Notes: generated by a model from the letters alone, not told the origin. Positions 23,283 to 32,627 are shown, counted from the first letter of the stretch. The stretch: 64,000 bases of DNA from Actinacidiphila guanduensis (GCF_900103985.1 NZ_FNIE01000004.1:434001-498000), one strand, 5' to 3'. Numbers and translations are program-made.

Positions 23283-25712
23283 TCAAAGGGAGGGCGGGCG
23301 GGCTGTGAGGATCAGGACCGCTTGGTCGTCGTCCGTGGGGACGCCGCTGGTGTGGTGGGTGACCGCGCGGATGAGGGCGGCGAGGACCTCGCGGGCCGCC
23401 GCCGGGGGCGGCGGCGCGGCGAGGGCGCGGGTGATTCCGTCGTCGCCGAACTCGGCGCCCGTGCGGTCGCGCGCCTCGGTGATGCCGTCGGTGGTGAGGA
23501 CCAGGGACTCGCCGGGCAGCAGCGGCAGGCCGAACGGTTCGGGAGCGGCGTCGGGGAAGGCGCCCAGCAGCATGCCCGCCGTGGCGAGCTGGGTGGGGTC
23601 GCGGCCGGGGCGGTGATGGACGGGCATCACGTGGCCGGCTCGGACGAGGTCGATCGCGAGGTGGTCCGGCCGCGGCGCGAGGTGGCCGTAGACGAGGGTG
23701 ACGAAGTCGCCGCCGGCCCCGCCGGGCGCGCGGTCCAGCAGCGCCTTGTTGATGGCCGCGGTGACGGCGACGGGGTCGGGCAGCAGCGGCGCGACGGCCC
23801 GCGCGGTGTGCCGTACGAGGGCGGTGATCGTGGCGGCCAGGGCGCCGCGCCCGCAGACGTCGCCGATCATGAAGGCCCAGCGGTCGCCCGGCAGCGGGAA
23901 GACGTCGTAGAAGTCGCCGCCGATGTCGAGCCCTTCGCCGGCCGGGCGGTAGTAGGCGGCCAGTTCGCCGCCGGGCAGCTCGGGCATGTCGGTGAGCAGC
24001 AGGCCGGCCTGGAGGTCGTGGGCCAGGCGGGCCCGGTCGTGGTACTGGCGGGCGTTGCGGGCCACGGTGGAGGCCCGGTGGGCCAGCTCCTCGGCGAGCG
24101 CGATGCGGCGCCAGTCGAGCACGTCGGCGCCGGTGCTGAGCAGGGTGAGTGTGCCGTAGGTGCGGGCGCGTTCGCGCAGCGGGATGCGGACGTGGCCGCT
24201 GACGTCGAGGGCCTGCCAGTGGCCGGGGACCGGCGGTGCGCCGCGGCCGATCCGGGTGGCCTCGGGTTCGTTGCGGTCCCCGGAGCCCACGACGGCTCCG
24301 ACGCCGTGCCCGCCGGAGGCCAGCAGGTCCTGCTGCCTGCCGTCGGCGGCGACGGCCGCGATCCGCCGCAGCCGTCCGCCGGAGACGGCGTCGATGACGC
24401 AGACGGGGGCGAGACCGGGCACGCAGAGCCGGGCCAGGTGCTGGAGCGTCTGCTCGTAGTCGAGGTCGCGGGTGAGCGCGGTGCCGGCCTCCAGCAGGAA
24501 GGCCAGATCCTCGCGGGCCGCCTTCTCCTTCTCCTCGGCCTGCGCGCGGGCCTCCTCGGCGCGGTGCCGTTCGACGGCCAGGCCCGCGATGCGGGCGAAG
24601 GACGCGCTCAGCGCGAGGTCGGCCGCGTCGGGGGTGTGCGGGACACGGTGGTACAGGGCGAAGGTGCCGAGCAGTTCGCCGGACGCGGACAGGATCGGGG
24701 TGGACCAGCAGGAGGCGACTCCGGCCCGGCGGGCGACCTCGTGGTAGCCGTTCCAGAACGGGTCGGCCGCGATGTCGGCGACGACGACGGGCTCGCGCCG
24801 GTGGGCGGCGGTGCCGCACGAGCCCATGCCCTCGCCGATGGCGATGCCGTCCATGGCGTCGTTGTAGAAGCGGGGCAGGCTGGGCGCGGCGCCGTGCCGC
24901 AGGTGGGTGCCGTCGGGGTCGGCGAGCAGCACGGAGGCCAGGACGCCGGGCGCGAGTTCCTCGATGACACGGGTCAGGGCGTCCAGCACCTCCTGGACCG
25001 GGGCGTGCCGGGCGATCTGCTCCAGCAGGGCGCGCTGCTCGGCGGCGAGCGCCTGGGTGTGCTTGAGCGGGGTGGTGTCGATACCGAGGACGCGCACGCC
25101 GAGCACCCGTCCCCCGGCGTCCCTGCGGGGCTCGACGGTGAGGTCCAGGTACGCCTCGGTGCTGCGGCCGCCGCACTCCAGCCGGACCGGGAGGTCCTGG
25201 CCGGAGCGGGGGGCGCCGGAGCGGTAGACCTGGTCGAGGAGGGCGAGCAGGTGCCGGCCGGCGGGTTCGGGCATGCTGCGGGCGAGCGGGCTGCCGACGG
25301 CGGAGGGGCCCGTGCCGAAGACCTTGTGGAAGGCGTGGTTGGCCACCAGCAACCGGTGCTCGGGTCCTTCCAGGAGGGCGAGCACGGCGGTGGAGCGACC
25401 GAAGAGAGCGTCAGGCGCGTCGGCGTCGATGCCGGCAAGGGGGGCGGGGCTGCGGGCCCGGGAGGTGTCGGGCCCGGAGGACCCGGCGCCGTCGCGACCG
25501 TGGGACTCGGCGGAGGCCAGGTCGAGCGGGACGTCGAGCGGGATCTCGACGGGGGGCTCGCCGGAAGCGTCGTAGCCCATGTCGGCGGGGACGTCACCGG
25601 GCATCTCGTGCGGCTCGGGGGAAGCGCCGGGGCCGGTGGACGCGCCCGGTGCGGGCCGCCGGGCCGAACGCCCCTCGGGGCCGCGGCTGCCGTGGGCGGT
25701 GCGAGCGGTCAT
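23283..25712 (-). CDS. PAS-GAF-GAF-SpoIIE phosphatase
   Basis: 809 residues, soluble. After a low-complexity Pro/Gly/Asp-rich N-terminus (1-95) come a PAS domain (about 105-215; LLVANHAFHKVFG), GAF1 (235-395; GSCGTAAHRREPVVVADIA), a coiled linker (RAEEARAQAEEKEKAARED), GAF2 (415-565) and a SpoIIE/PP2C domain (580-805) with EGLDIGGDFYDVF and VCGRGALAAT metal sites. It should sense a small ligand or redox state and dephosphorylate an anti-sigma antagonist. Start: ATG 25712 behind GGGGAG; a GTG at 25763 is in frame but within an AT-rich promoter-like stretch (25765-25820). Confidence 0.88.
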   Translation of the reverse strand: MTARTAHGSRGPEGRSARRPAPGASTGPGASPEPHEMPGDVPADMGYDASGEPPVEIPLDVPLDLASAESHGRDGAGSSGPDTSRARSPAPLAGIDADAPDALFGRSTAVLALLEGPEHRLLVANHAFHKVFGTGPSAVGSPLARSMPEPAGRHLLALLDQVYRSGAPRSGQDLPVRLECGGRSTEAYLDLTVEPRRDAGGRVLGVRVLGIDTTPLKHTQALAAEQRALLEQIARHAPVQEVLDALTRVIEELAPGVLASVLLADPDGTHLRHGAAPSLPRFYNDAMDGIAIGEGMGSCGTAAHRREPVVVADIAADPFWNGYHEVARRAGVASCWSTPILSASGELLGTFALYHRVPHTPDAADLALSASFARIAGLAVERHRAEEARAQAEEKEKAAREDLAFLLEAGTALTRDLDYEQTLQHLARLCVPGLAPVCVIDAVSGGRLRRIAAVAADGRQQDLLASGGHGVGAVVGSGDRNEPEATRIGRGAPPVPGHWQALDVSGHVRIPLRERARTYGTLTLLSTGADVLDWRRIALAEELAHRASTVARNARQYHDRARLAHDLQAGLLLTDMPELPGGELAAYYRPAGEGLDIGGDFYDVFPLPGDRWAFMIGDVCGRGALAATITALVRHTARAVAPLLPDPVAVTAAINKALLDRAPGGAGGDFVTLVYGHLAPRPDHLAIDLVRAGHVMPVHHRPGRDPTQLATAGMLLGAFPDAAPEPFGLPLLPGESLVLTTDGITEARDRTGAEFGDDGITRALAAPPPPAAAREVLAALIRAVTHHTSGVPTDDDQAVLILTARPPSL

Positions 25713-25902
25713 CGGCGGGACTCCCCTCGCGGTCGAGTCGCGGTCCTGCACACAGATTCCCACTCTGCCACATATGCCCGAACAACAGTAAATGCCTGAT
25801 TTGCAATGATATGGGCGTTACGGCCGGCTGCGGCGCGACCGCGGTCCGCAGCCGCGGAAAATGCGGCGGCACCCGTGCGGCCGCCCTGTTACCGTCGAGG
25901 AC

Positions 25903-25968
25903 ATGAAGGTCATCGACCGCACCACCGCGACCGCGCGAGCGACCAGCTCGCCGGTTGCCGCCGTCTGA
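25903..25968 (+). CDS. Possible 21-residue leader peptide
   Basis: ATG 25903 to TGA 25968 encodes a short peptide starting MKVIDRTTATARA and ending PVAAV, with five Ala and four Thr in 21 residues. TACCGT (25890-25895) ends seven bases before the ATG, and GAGGAC lies between, so initiation is credible. It lies 150 bases upstream of an alanyl-tRNA-synthetase-like gene, and three hairpins follow. Translation and attenuation are inference; the peptide may be fortuitous. Confidence 0.35.
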   Translation: MKVIDRTTATARATSSPVAAV

Positions 25969-25988
25969 TCTCACCCCTCCCCGGCGAC

Positions 25989-26043
25989 CGGACACGGTCC
26001 GCCGGGCGGCCCCTCTTCCGGAAGTGCTCCGCGTGTCACGCGG
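25989..26043 (+). promoter_or_regulatory. Three consecutive short hairpins in the AlaRS-like gene leader
   Basis: CGGAC-ACG-GTCCG (25989-26001), CTTCCGGAAG (26015-26024) and CCGCGTG-T-CACGCGG (26029-26043) lie between the small ORF and the start at 26118. Together they account for much of the gap between 25713 and 26117, whose other part is the AT-rich divergent promoter region. No T-tract follows. Confidence 0.4.
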
Positions 26044-26117
26044 CCCCACCGGCGGCCCCTCCCCCGCCGCGACCGCCGGCCGCCACACCCGCAGCCACCG
26101 GAAAGGCACCCGATCCC

Positions 26118-27320
26118 ATGAACACCATGAACACAGAGCGGACCACGGAGCAGATCGCCGGAACCTTCCTCCGCTTCTTCCGCGACCGCGGCCACCACGT
26201 CCTGCCCAGCTCCCCGCTGGTCCGCCCGCACGACGACCCGGTGCTCTTCACCACCTCGGGCATGCACCCGCTCACCCCGTACCTGACCGGCCGCCCCCAC
26301 CCCGAGGGCGCCCGCCTCGCCGACGTGCAGCGCTGCCTGCGCACCACCGACCTGGACGAGGTCGGCGACCTCACCCACCTGACCGCCTTCCAGATGCTCG
26401 GCTCCTGGTCGCTGGGCGACTACGGCAGCCCGCAGAGCCTGACCTGGGGCTACGAGCTGCTGACCGGCGAGTACGGCATCGCCCCCGAACGGCTGCACGC
26501 CACCGTCTTCGGCGGCGACGGCCAGGTCGGACCCGATACCGCCGCCCTGGAGACCTGGCGGGAGCTGGGCGTCCCGGTGGAGCGGACGGCCGCGGACAAC
26601 TGGTGGTCCAACGGCCCCACCGGGCCATGCGGCCCCGACTCGGAGATCTTCGTGTGGACCGGCGACGGCGACCCGACGGGGACGCCGGGCACCGACCCGC
26701 GCTGGGTCGAGGTGTGGAACCACGTCCACATGCGCTACCGGCGGCACGAGGACGGCAGCCTGACGGACCTGCCGCGCGGCAGCGTCGACACCGGCATGGG
26801 CCTGGAGCGGCTGGTGACGGTCCTGCAGGGCGAGCGGTCGGTGTACGACAGTGACGTCTTCGCCCTGTGGCGGCGGCTGCTGCCGCGCGAGTGGGGCCGC
26901 GACGACGTGTCCCGGCGGATCGTCACCGACCACCTGCGCTCCTCGATCGCCCTGATCGGCGACGGCGTACGGCCCGCGGCCACCGCCCACGGCTATGTGC
27001 TGCGCCGGCTGGTGCGGCGCGTGCTCACCCTGCTGTGGCGCGACGAGCCGGGCGCCACGCTCGCCGGCCTGCCGCGGCCGCTGGTGGACGAGACGCTGCA
27101 CCGCTTCGCCCTGCCCCCGGAGCGGGGCCCGCTGGCGCGCGAGGTGCTGCTCGCCGAGGAGCGGAAGTTCGCCGCGCTGCTGGAGCGCGGGCGCCGGGTG
27201 CTGTCGCAGCGGCGGTTCGCCGGGCCGCTCGGCGAGGAGGACCTGGCCTACCTGCACGACACGCACGGCCTGCCGCGCGACCTGGTGACCGCCCTGCGTG
27301 CCGAGCAGCCGGGCCGCTGA
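26118..27320 (+). CDS. Truncated alanyl-tRNA synthetase-like protein
   Basis: 400 residues, against about 880 for housekeeping AlaRS. It covers the class II catalytic core: LPSSPLVRPHDDPVLFTTSGM, CLRTTDLDEVGDLTHLTAFQ, MLGSWSLGDYGS, GPTGPCGPDSEIF and DTGMGLERL (motif 3), then a tRNA-recognition helical part including VLRRLVRRVL. Editing and C-Ala domains are absent. The second Cys of the usual GPCGPCSEIF is Asp. It may aminoacylate a tRNA or carrier for a specialised purpose, or be a resistant or regulatory paralogue; none is shown. Start ATG 26118 (or 26127) after AAAGG. Confidence 0.8.
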   Translation: MNTMNTERTTEQIAGTFLRFFRDRGHHVLPSSPLVRPHDDPVLFTTSGMHPLTPYLTGRPHPEGARLADVQRCLRTTDLDEVGDLTHLTAFQMLGSWSLGDYGSPQSLTWGYELLTGEYGIAPERLHATVFGGDGQVGPDTAALETWRELGVPVERTAADNWWSNGPTGPCGPDSEIFVWTGDGDPTGTPGTDPRWVEVWNHVHMRYRRHEDGSLTDLPRGSVDTGMGLERLVTVLQGERSVYDSDVFALWRRLLPREWGRDDVSRRIVTDHLRSSIALIGDGVRPAATAHGYVLRRLVRRVLTLLWRDEPGATLAGLPRPLVDETLHRFALPPERGPLAREVLLAEERKFAALLERGRRVLSQRRFAGPLGEEDLAYLHDTHGLPRDLVTALRAEQPGR

Positions 27321-27361
27321 CCCGGGCCCCGGCCGGAACCGCCCGCCGCGGCGCACGCGAA

Positions 27362-27401
27362 GCGCCCCCGCCCCGCGGAAGTCCGCGGAGGACGGGGGCG
27401 C
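27362..27401. terminator. Bidirectional terminator
   Basis: GCGCCCCCG (27362-27370) pairs with CGGGGGCGC (27393-27401), and CCGCGGA with TCCGCGG inside, between the convergent AlaRS-like and cyclophilin genes. Confidence 0.75.
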
Positions 27402-27432
27402 GCCGGCGTGGTGGGAACGCGGGCGGGAGGGG

Positions 27433-27936
27433 TCAGGCCGGGACCGTGCCGGACTCGGTGATGACCACCTTTGAGGTGGTGGAACCGCTGCGCGAGCCCT
27501 TGGACTCGATCGTGCGGACCAGGTCCTCGCCCTCGACGACCTCGCCGAAGACGACGTGCTTGCCGTCCAGCCAGGAGGTCACCACGGTGGTGATGAAGAA
27601 CTGCGAACCGTTGGTGTTCGGGCCCGCGTTGGCCATCGAGAGCAGGAACGGCCGGTCGTGCTTGAGCTGGAAGTTCTCGTCCTCGAACTTGTTGCCGTAG
27701 ATGCTCTTGCCGCCGCGGCCGTCGCCGCTGGTGAAGTCGCCGCCCTGGAGCATGAAGTCCGGGATCACCCGGTGGAAGGCGGAGCCCGCGTAACCGAAGC
27801 CGTGCTCGCCGGTGGCCAGCTCGCGGAAGTTGCGAGCGGTCTTCGGCACCACGTCGTCGAAGAGGCGGAAGACGATCCGCCCGGCGGGCGCACCGTCGAT
27901 GGAGATGTCGAAAAAGACGTTGTCCTTGTTGCTCAT
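27433..27936 (-). CDS. Cyclophilin-type peptidyl-prolyl isomerase
   Basis: 167 residues, single cyclophilin domain, cytosolic (no signal peptide). Active-site landmarks are all present: [15 protein letters not shown] (catalytic Arg), [17 protein letters not shown] and [12 protein letters not shown]. It speeds cis-trans isomerisation of peptidyl-prolyl bonds during protein folding. The [15 protein letters not shown] end is typical of Streptomyces PpiA. Start: ATG 27936; ATG 27945 (adding MEP) is possible. Confidence 0.93.
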   Translation of the reverse strand: MSNKDNVFFDISIDGAPAGRIVFRLFDDVVPKTARNFRELATGEHGFGYAGSAFHRVIPDFMLQGGDFTSGDGRGGKSIYGNKFEDENFQLKHDRPFLLSMANAGPNTNGSQFFITTVVTSWLDGKHVVFGEVVEGEDLVRTIESKGSRSGSTTSKVVITESGTVPA

Positions 27937-28132
27937 GGGCTCCATCCTGGCATCCCCCCGGCCCGCGCGTGACCACCGCCCCGTCCGCGGTCGGCCCGGG
28001 CCGCGCCCGTACGGGCCGCTGCGGCTGGCAGGCGCGGCCGCTGTGCCCGAGTGTGGGGGACGGCGGGGGACACGGCCGGGCACGCGGGTGCCGCGGTCAC
28101 GGCAGTCGGGACACGGCAGTCGAGGAGGGCGG

Positions 28133-29824
28133 ATGGCAGTCACGGCCGGCAGCGGCGGGCGGTCGCGGAACCTGGTGCTCGCGGCGATGATCTTCGCCGT
28201 CGCCATGACCTTCATCGACCAGACGATCGTGTCGATCGCGGTACCCCAGATCCAGGACGAGCTGGACCTGTCCAACACCGGCGTGCAGTGGGCCGTCAAC
28301 GCCTACCTGCTGGCGCTCGCGGCGTTCTTCGCCTACGGCGGCCGGCTCGCCGACACGGCGGGCCACCGCCGGGTGGTGGTGGCGGGGGTGGTGCTCTTCG
28401 CCGCCGCCTCGCTGCTGTGCGGGCTCACCCCGAAGGGCGGCGCGGCCCAGGCGTGGATCGTGGTGTTCCGGGCGGTGCAGGGCGTGGGCGGCGCGCTGCT
28501 GTTCCCGGCGGCGCTCGGCATCGTGGTGCAGACGTTCGCGCTGCGTGAGCGGGGCAAGGCGCTGGCGCTGTTCTTCGGCATCGCGGGCGGGCTGACCGCG
28601 GTGGGGCCGGTGCTGGGCGGCTGGCTGACGGAGTGGACCTGGCGGGCCATCTTCTGGGTGAACATCCCCGTCGCCGTGATCGCGCTGGTGCTGATCGCAC
28701 TGTCGGACCCGGTGACCGAGCACCGTCCCGCGCCCATGGACTACCGCGGCCTGGCGCTCATCGCGGCCGGCATCGGGCTGAGCGTCTTCGGCTTCCAGCA
28801 ATCGCAGATCTGGCACTGGTCCAACCCGGCGATCGCGCTGTGCATCGCGGCCGGCCTGGTGCTGCTGGCGCTCTTCCACCGGGTGGAGCTGCGCACCGCC
28901 TCCCCGCTGATCCAGGTCCGCATCTTCCGGGTGCGGGCCTTCCTGGTGGAGAACCTGGTGCTGGGCATCGCCATGCTGGTCTTCGTCCCGCTGTTCTTCT
29001 TCGCCAGCGAGTACGCGCAGATCTCGCTCGGCAAGTCCGCCTCGGGCGCGGGCCTGTACCTGCTGTACTTCTTCCTCGGCTTCGTCATCGCCTCGCAGAT
29101 CGGCGGGCGGATGCTGGACCGCGGCGGCGCCAAGCGGCCCGTGGTGTGGGGGTGCGCGCTGTCGGCGGTCGGCTTCTACCTGCTGGCGGGCGAGGTGACG
29201 CACCTGGACTTCGCCAGCCAGCAGTGGTCGATCGTGCTGGCCGGCGCCGGGATGGGCATGATGCTCACCCCGGCGAGCACGGACGCGGTCAACCGCGCCT
29301 CGCGGCTGTCGTACGGCGAGGCCACCGGCATCACGCAGACCGTGCGCAACTACGCGGCGAGCCTGGGCCTGGCCGTCCTCGGCACGATCTCGGTCAGCCG
29401 CTTCGAGTCCCACGTGCGCTCCTCGCTGATCGCCCGCGGTACCCCGCCTGACCAGGCGGGCGACCAGGCGCACACCATCGCCCAGGCGCACCAGTCCGCG
29501 GGCGGCGGCACCTCCTCGATCCCGCACTTCATCCGCCTGGACTTCGCGTACGCGACCCGCACGGTCTTCTACGTGATGGCCGGGATCATGGCGGCGGCCG
29601 CGATCGTGGCGTGGATCGGACTCGAGCGGGGCCTGCAGGCCGAGGAGGAGGGCACGGAGGCGGCGGGCGAGCCGGGCGGAGCGGCCGGGCCGGGCACACA
29701 GGGCACGCACGGCACGCAGGGCCCGGGCGAGCAGGCCGCGGGCCCGGGCGGTCCGGGGCAGGACGGTCCGGCGCAGGACGGCAAGGGGGCCGAGCCGCCG
29801 AGCGGGAGGACCCCGCCGGTGTGA
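28133..29824 (+). CDS. MFS drug:H+ antiporter, 14-TM DHA2 family
   Basis: 563 residues. About 14 hydrophobic segments, starting [21 protein letters not shown] with motif D-like residues, [11 protein letters not shown] (motif A) after TM2, and [21 protein letters not shown] (motif C, diagnostic of antiporters). It should export drugs or other amphiphiles. After the last segment comes a 70-residue Gly/Pro/Gln-rich tail including [10 protein letters not shown], a low-complexity run probably due to slippage. ATG 28133 is preceded by GAGGAGGGCGG. CACGGCAGTCG occurs twice in tandem at about 28099-28122. No regulator is adjacent. Confidence 0.9.
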   Translation: MAVTAGSGGRSRNLVLAAMIFAVAMTFIDQTIVSIAVPQIQDELDLSNTGVQWAVNAYLLALAAFFAYGGRLADTAGHRRVVVAGVVLFAAASLLCGLTPKGGAAQAWIVVFRAVQGVGGALLFPAALGIVVQTFALRERGKALALFFGIAGGLTAVGPVLGGWLTEWTWRAIFWVNIPVAVIALVLIALSDPVTEHRPAPMDYRGLALIAAGIGLSVFGFQQSQIWHWSNPAIALCIAAGLVLLALFHRVELRTASPLIQVRIFRVRAFLVENLVLGIAMLVFVPLFFFASEYAQISLGKSASGAGLYLLYFFLGFVIASQIGGRMLDRGGAKRPVVWGCALSAVGFYLLAGEVTHLDFASQQWSIVLAGAGMGMMLTPASTDAVNRASRLSYGEATGITQTVRNYAASLGLAVLGTISVSRFESHVRSSLIARGTPPDQAGDQAHTIAQAHQSAGGGTSSIPHFIRLDFAYATRTVFYVMAGIMAAAAIVAWIGLERGLQAEEEGTEAAGEPGGAAGPGTQGTHGTQGPGEQAAGPGGPGQDGPAQDGKGAEPPSGRTPPV

Positions 29825-29831
29825 CTGTGCG

Positions 29832-31019
29832 TCAGCTGCGTTCCGCGCGACGCCTGTTCTCCTTGCGGTAGCGGTCCAGCACGTCCTGCCGCAGCAGCGC
29901 GCCGAAGCCGGCGTGCTCCAGCCGCAGGCCCAACTCCCCCTCGCGCAGCCCCATCGCGGCGGCGGTGGCACCGAGGTGCCAGTCCTGCGCGGCGAGCCGG
30001 TCGAGCAGGTGGCCGCGGCGCACCTGGGTCTCGGAGAGGCGGAAGGTCTTCAGGTAGGCGGTGCGGCCGCGCTCGTCGGTGATGGTCTCGCCGATGTGGT
30101 TCTCCTCCTTGGGCACGAAGGCCGGCAGGAAGCGGGACAGGGTGAAGCGGCCCATCCGGTACACGCGCTGCCAGGTGTACGCGGGGCCCAGCAGTCCGGC
30201 CGCCATGGTGGCGTCGTGGAACCGCGCCCACCGGCGCTCCTCCTCTTGGGCGGCTGCCCGCAGGTCGGCGAGCGAGCCGATGCCGGGGCCGGGGATACGG
30301 GCCCGGAAGTCCGGCAACGGCCCCGCGAACAGGGCGTGGTGGTGGACCAGTTCCCCGAACAGGTCCTGGACGAGGGTCGGGTGGAGCAGCCGGTAGTCCT
30401 CGGGGTGGGGCACCACGAAGGCGGCGGCCAGGGTGTCACCGGTGTGGAGGAGGACACCGCACTGGCCGGGGTGGATCTCGAACACCCGCAGGGCGTCGGC
30501 GAGTCCGGCCACCTCGGCGCCGGTGTACGCCTCCTCGGTGCGCGGCGAGAGGCCTTTGGCGGCGGCCCGCCGGGACCACTCCTCCCACATCACCGAGGGA
30601 CCGCCGAAGTGCAGGGCCAGGTAGCCCTCCAGGGCGAGGTGCAGCGGCAGGAAACGCAGCCGGTCCCGGTCCTCGCGGCGGGCGAGGCGGCGGTGGAGGT
30701 GCAGTCGCACGGTGTGCTCCGGGGGTCCGGCGGGTCCGGCCGTCGACAGTTGGGTGCCGTAGGCGGCTGCCGGGGAGCCGTCACGCGTCCAGGTGGCGAC
30801 GAAGGCGTGCGGGATGTAGGCGGTGTACGCCGTGCGGGGCGCGACGGCGACGTGGCCGAGCACGGGCCCGGCGCCGTCGCCGAAGAAGCGCGGGTGCAGG
30901 CGCAGGTCGGTCAGCGGCTCCTCGCGCACCAGCGGCACCAGGCGGATGCCGCCCCACACCTGCGAGGGCAGGGTGCGCAGGCCCGTGAGGTCGAGGGCGG
31001 CCGGGCTGCGAACGGTCAT
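29832..31019 (-). CDS. Partner protein of a Ro-like operon (ARPP-2-like), function unknown
   Basis: 395 residues, soluble. Starts with DLTGLRTLPSQVWGGIRLVPLVREEPLTDLRL and contains YIPHAFVATW and a long helical C-terminal half. The C-terminus (RTAYLKTFRLSETQVRRGHLLDRLAAQ ... MGLREGELGLRLEHAGFG) looks like a helix-turn-helix-like segment. I associate this type, from memory, with the ARPP-2 domain found next to Ro/RNA-repair genes; that needs a profile search. The ATG at 31019 overlaps the stop of the upstream vWA gene (ATGA), so the two proteins are made together. Its stop is eight bases from the convergent MFS stop. Confidence 0.6.
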   Translation of the reverse strand: MTVRSPAALDLTGLRTLPSQVWGGIRLVPLVREEPLTDLRLHPRFFGDGAGPVLGHVAVAPRTAYTAYIPHAFVATWTRDGSPAAAYGTQLSTAGPAGPPEHTVRLHLHRRLARREDRDRLRFLPLHLALEGYLALHFGGPSVMWEEWSRRAAAKGLSPRTEEAYTGAEVAGLADALRVFEIHPGQCGVLLHTGDTLAAAFVVPHPEDYRLLHPTLVQDLFGELVHHHALFAGPLPDFRARIPGPGIGSLADLRAAAQEEERRWARFHDATMAAGLLGPAYTWQRVYRMGRFTLSRFLPAFVPKEENHIGETITDERGRTAYLKTFRLSETQVRRGHLLDRLAAQDWHLGATAAAMGLREGELGLRLEHAGFGALLRQDVLDRYRKENRRRAERS

Positions 31020-32437
31020 GGCCGGGGCTCCAGGAGGTGGGCGGCGCGGGCGGCGAGGTAGGAGGTCAGCTCCTCGATCCCGGTGCGGCCCTCGGCGAAC
31101 TGGGCGAGTTCGACGAGCGCGGGAAGGTCCTCGGCGTCGCGGATGCCCGCGGTGGGGACGGTGGGTGCGAGGCGGCGCACGTCGAAGTCGGCGGCGTCGT
31201 ACACGGGGTTGAGGTGGACGACGCTGGTGCGGCGGTCCGGGTCGAGCCGGGTGCGCCAGATCCGCAGCACCTCGCCGGCCAGGCCGGGCGGCGCGTTGTC
31301 CCAGCCGTCGGAGACGATCACCAGGCGCTCGGGGGCGCTCTCCAGGGCGTCGAGGATGCGGTGGCCGAGCGGCGTCGCGCCGTGGGGGCGGACGAGCAGG
31401 GCGTCGGTGCGGCCGGAGGTCCACAGCGCGGTGTACTGCCCGGCGACCGCCGCGAGCAGGTAGTGGCAGGCAAGGGCGACCGCGAGCGGACGGCGGCGCT
31501 TGGCGCCGGAGCCGTGGGCGGAGTAGCTGTCGTCCAGCACGGCGGCGACCTTGCCCCAGCGCCCGCGGTGGGCCCCGGCGGCCCGCCCGGCCGCCGTACG
31601 CAGCGCGGCGGTCAACTCGGCGCGGCGCCCGGCTCGTTCGTCGGGTGGCAGGCCGAGTACGTAGGAGGCCAGCCGGGTCAGCGGCATGGCGGCCAGGTCG
31701 GTGCGTACGGCGGCGCCGGCGGCCTTCTGCAGGCGCAGGGTCTCCAGGCGGGTCATGCTGCCTGCGGCGCGCTCCAGGAAGCGGGCCCGGGGGATGCCGT
31801 GCTTCGCGGCGAGCCCTTCGGCGACGGTGTAGGGGAGTTCGTACAGGGCCGACTGCTCGTGGTGGGCGCGGCGCCAGGTCTCCAGCAGGGGTGCGGCGTA
31901 GCGGGCGCGCGTGCCCGGGGCGAACAGGAAGGCGCCCAACTCGGCGGTGATCGGCGGCAGATGGGTGTGGCGCAGGACGCTCTTCAGGCCACCGCGGTAC
32001 TTCACGGCGTCGAAGGCGGGATCGGGGCGGGCGGCGAGCCAGTCGCGGATGATCGCGCGGGTGCGGCGGTTGTTCACCCGGTCCCGGCGCAGGTCCGCGA
32101 AGAGGGCGTAGACGCGCTGCGGCGGCATGGCGGCGAGCTTGGCGGCGATCAGGCGGCCTTCACGGGGGCGCTGCTCGGGCGCGGCCTCACCGGCGGTGCG
32201 CAGCAGGCCGCGGATGATGCGGGCGGCGTTGTGGTCGTTGATGTCCAGGGCGAGCACGCCCGCGTACAGGGGGCGGTAGTTGCCGAGCATGTAGGCGTGC
32301 AGGAAGTCCAGCGACAGGTGCTGCTCGCCGGCGTCGCTGTGGAACTCGCGCTGGCCGGTGGAGGTGATGGCCGCGTTGACGAACAGCAGGACGTCGTCGG
32401 CGGCGATCAGGTCGCCGATGGTCTCGTCGCGCTCCAT
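31016..32437 (-). CDS. Ro/TROVE-like helical repeat plus vWA domain protein
   Basis: 473 residues. Residues 1-285 are entirely helical (HEAT-like), consistent with a TROVE-type ring: for example SLDFLHAYMLGNYRPLYAG and NAARIIRGLLR. Residues 295-440 form a vWA domain with a complete MIDAS: DDSYS (Asp302, Ser304, Ser306), Thr in GATPLG and Asp in IVSDGWD. This order matches Ro60/Rsr proteins, which bind misfolded RNA and Y RNAs, but I cannot confirm a TROVE signature. Start: ATG 32437 behind GGGAGGGAATC. First gene of a two-gene operon with the ARPP-2-like partner. Confidence 0.65.
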   Translation of the reverse strand: MERDETIGDLIAADDVLLFVNAAITSTGQREFHSDAGEQHLSLDFLHAYMLGNYRPLYAGVLALDINDHNAARIIRGLLRTAGEAAPEQRPREGRLIAAKLAAMPPQRVYALFADLRRDRVNNRRTRAIIRDWLAARPDPAFDAVKYRGGLKSVLRHTHLPPITAELGAFLFAPGTRARYAAPLLETWRRAHHEQSALYELPYTVAEGLAAKHGIPRARFLERAAGSMTRLETLRLQKAAGAAVRTDLAAMPLTRLASYVLGLPPDERAGRRAELTAALRTAAGRAAGAHRGRWGKVAAVLDDSYSAHGSGAKRRRPLAVALACHYLLAAVAGQYTALWTSGRTDALLVRPHGATPLGHRILDALESAPERLVIVSDGWDNAPPGLAGEVLRIWRTRLDPDRRTSVVHLNPVYDAADFDVRRLAPTVPTAGIRDAEDLPALVELAQFAEGRTGIEELTSYLAARAAHLLEPRP

Positions 32438-32563
32438 GCCCCGATTCCCTCCCCCGGCTGCCGGACGCCGGCCGGGGAATGGGGGCACGAGCTGCGAATC
32501 GTTGCTTCAAAGGCAGGTTCCGGAAGTCGCACCGGAGTCCCGCGGCCGGCTGCGGGGACGCTA
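32438..32563 (-). promoter_or_regulatory. Non-coding 5' leader and promoter of the Ro-like operon
   Basis: On the minus strand TAGCGT (32563-32558) resembles the -10 boxes seen elsewhere here, giving a leader of roughly 110 bases. It contains GCAACGATTCGC, able to fold as GCAA/UUGC-type arms, and CTTCCGGAACCTGCC. GC is locally reduced. Bacterial Ro genes often neighbour Y RNA genes, so an RNA here is worth testing. Confidence 0.3.
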
Positions 32564-32627
32564 ACAGAGGGCGGGGGGCGGCTTCCAGCGGGTTTGCGGC
32601 GGGTCCGCCCGGGCGGGGTGCGGGCGG

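Noticed and set aside
20562-25799. A single open frame of about 1,745 codons on the plus strand, antisense to the cysteine hydrolase and both phosphatases
   Set aside because: A high-GC frame artefact: composition is Gly/Arg/Val-rich without domains, and the minus strand carries three recognisable proteins.
31016-32437. MoxR-associated vWA protein
   Set aside because: No MoxR ATPase nearby and the N-terminal half is a long helical repeat, closer to a Ro-like layout; still not certain.
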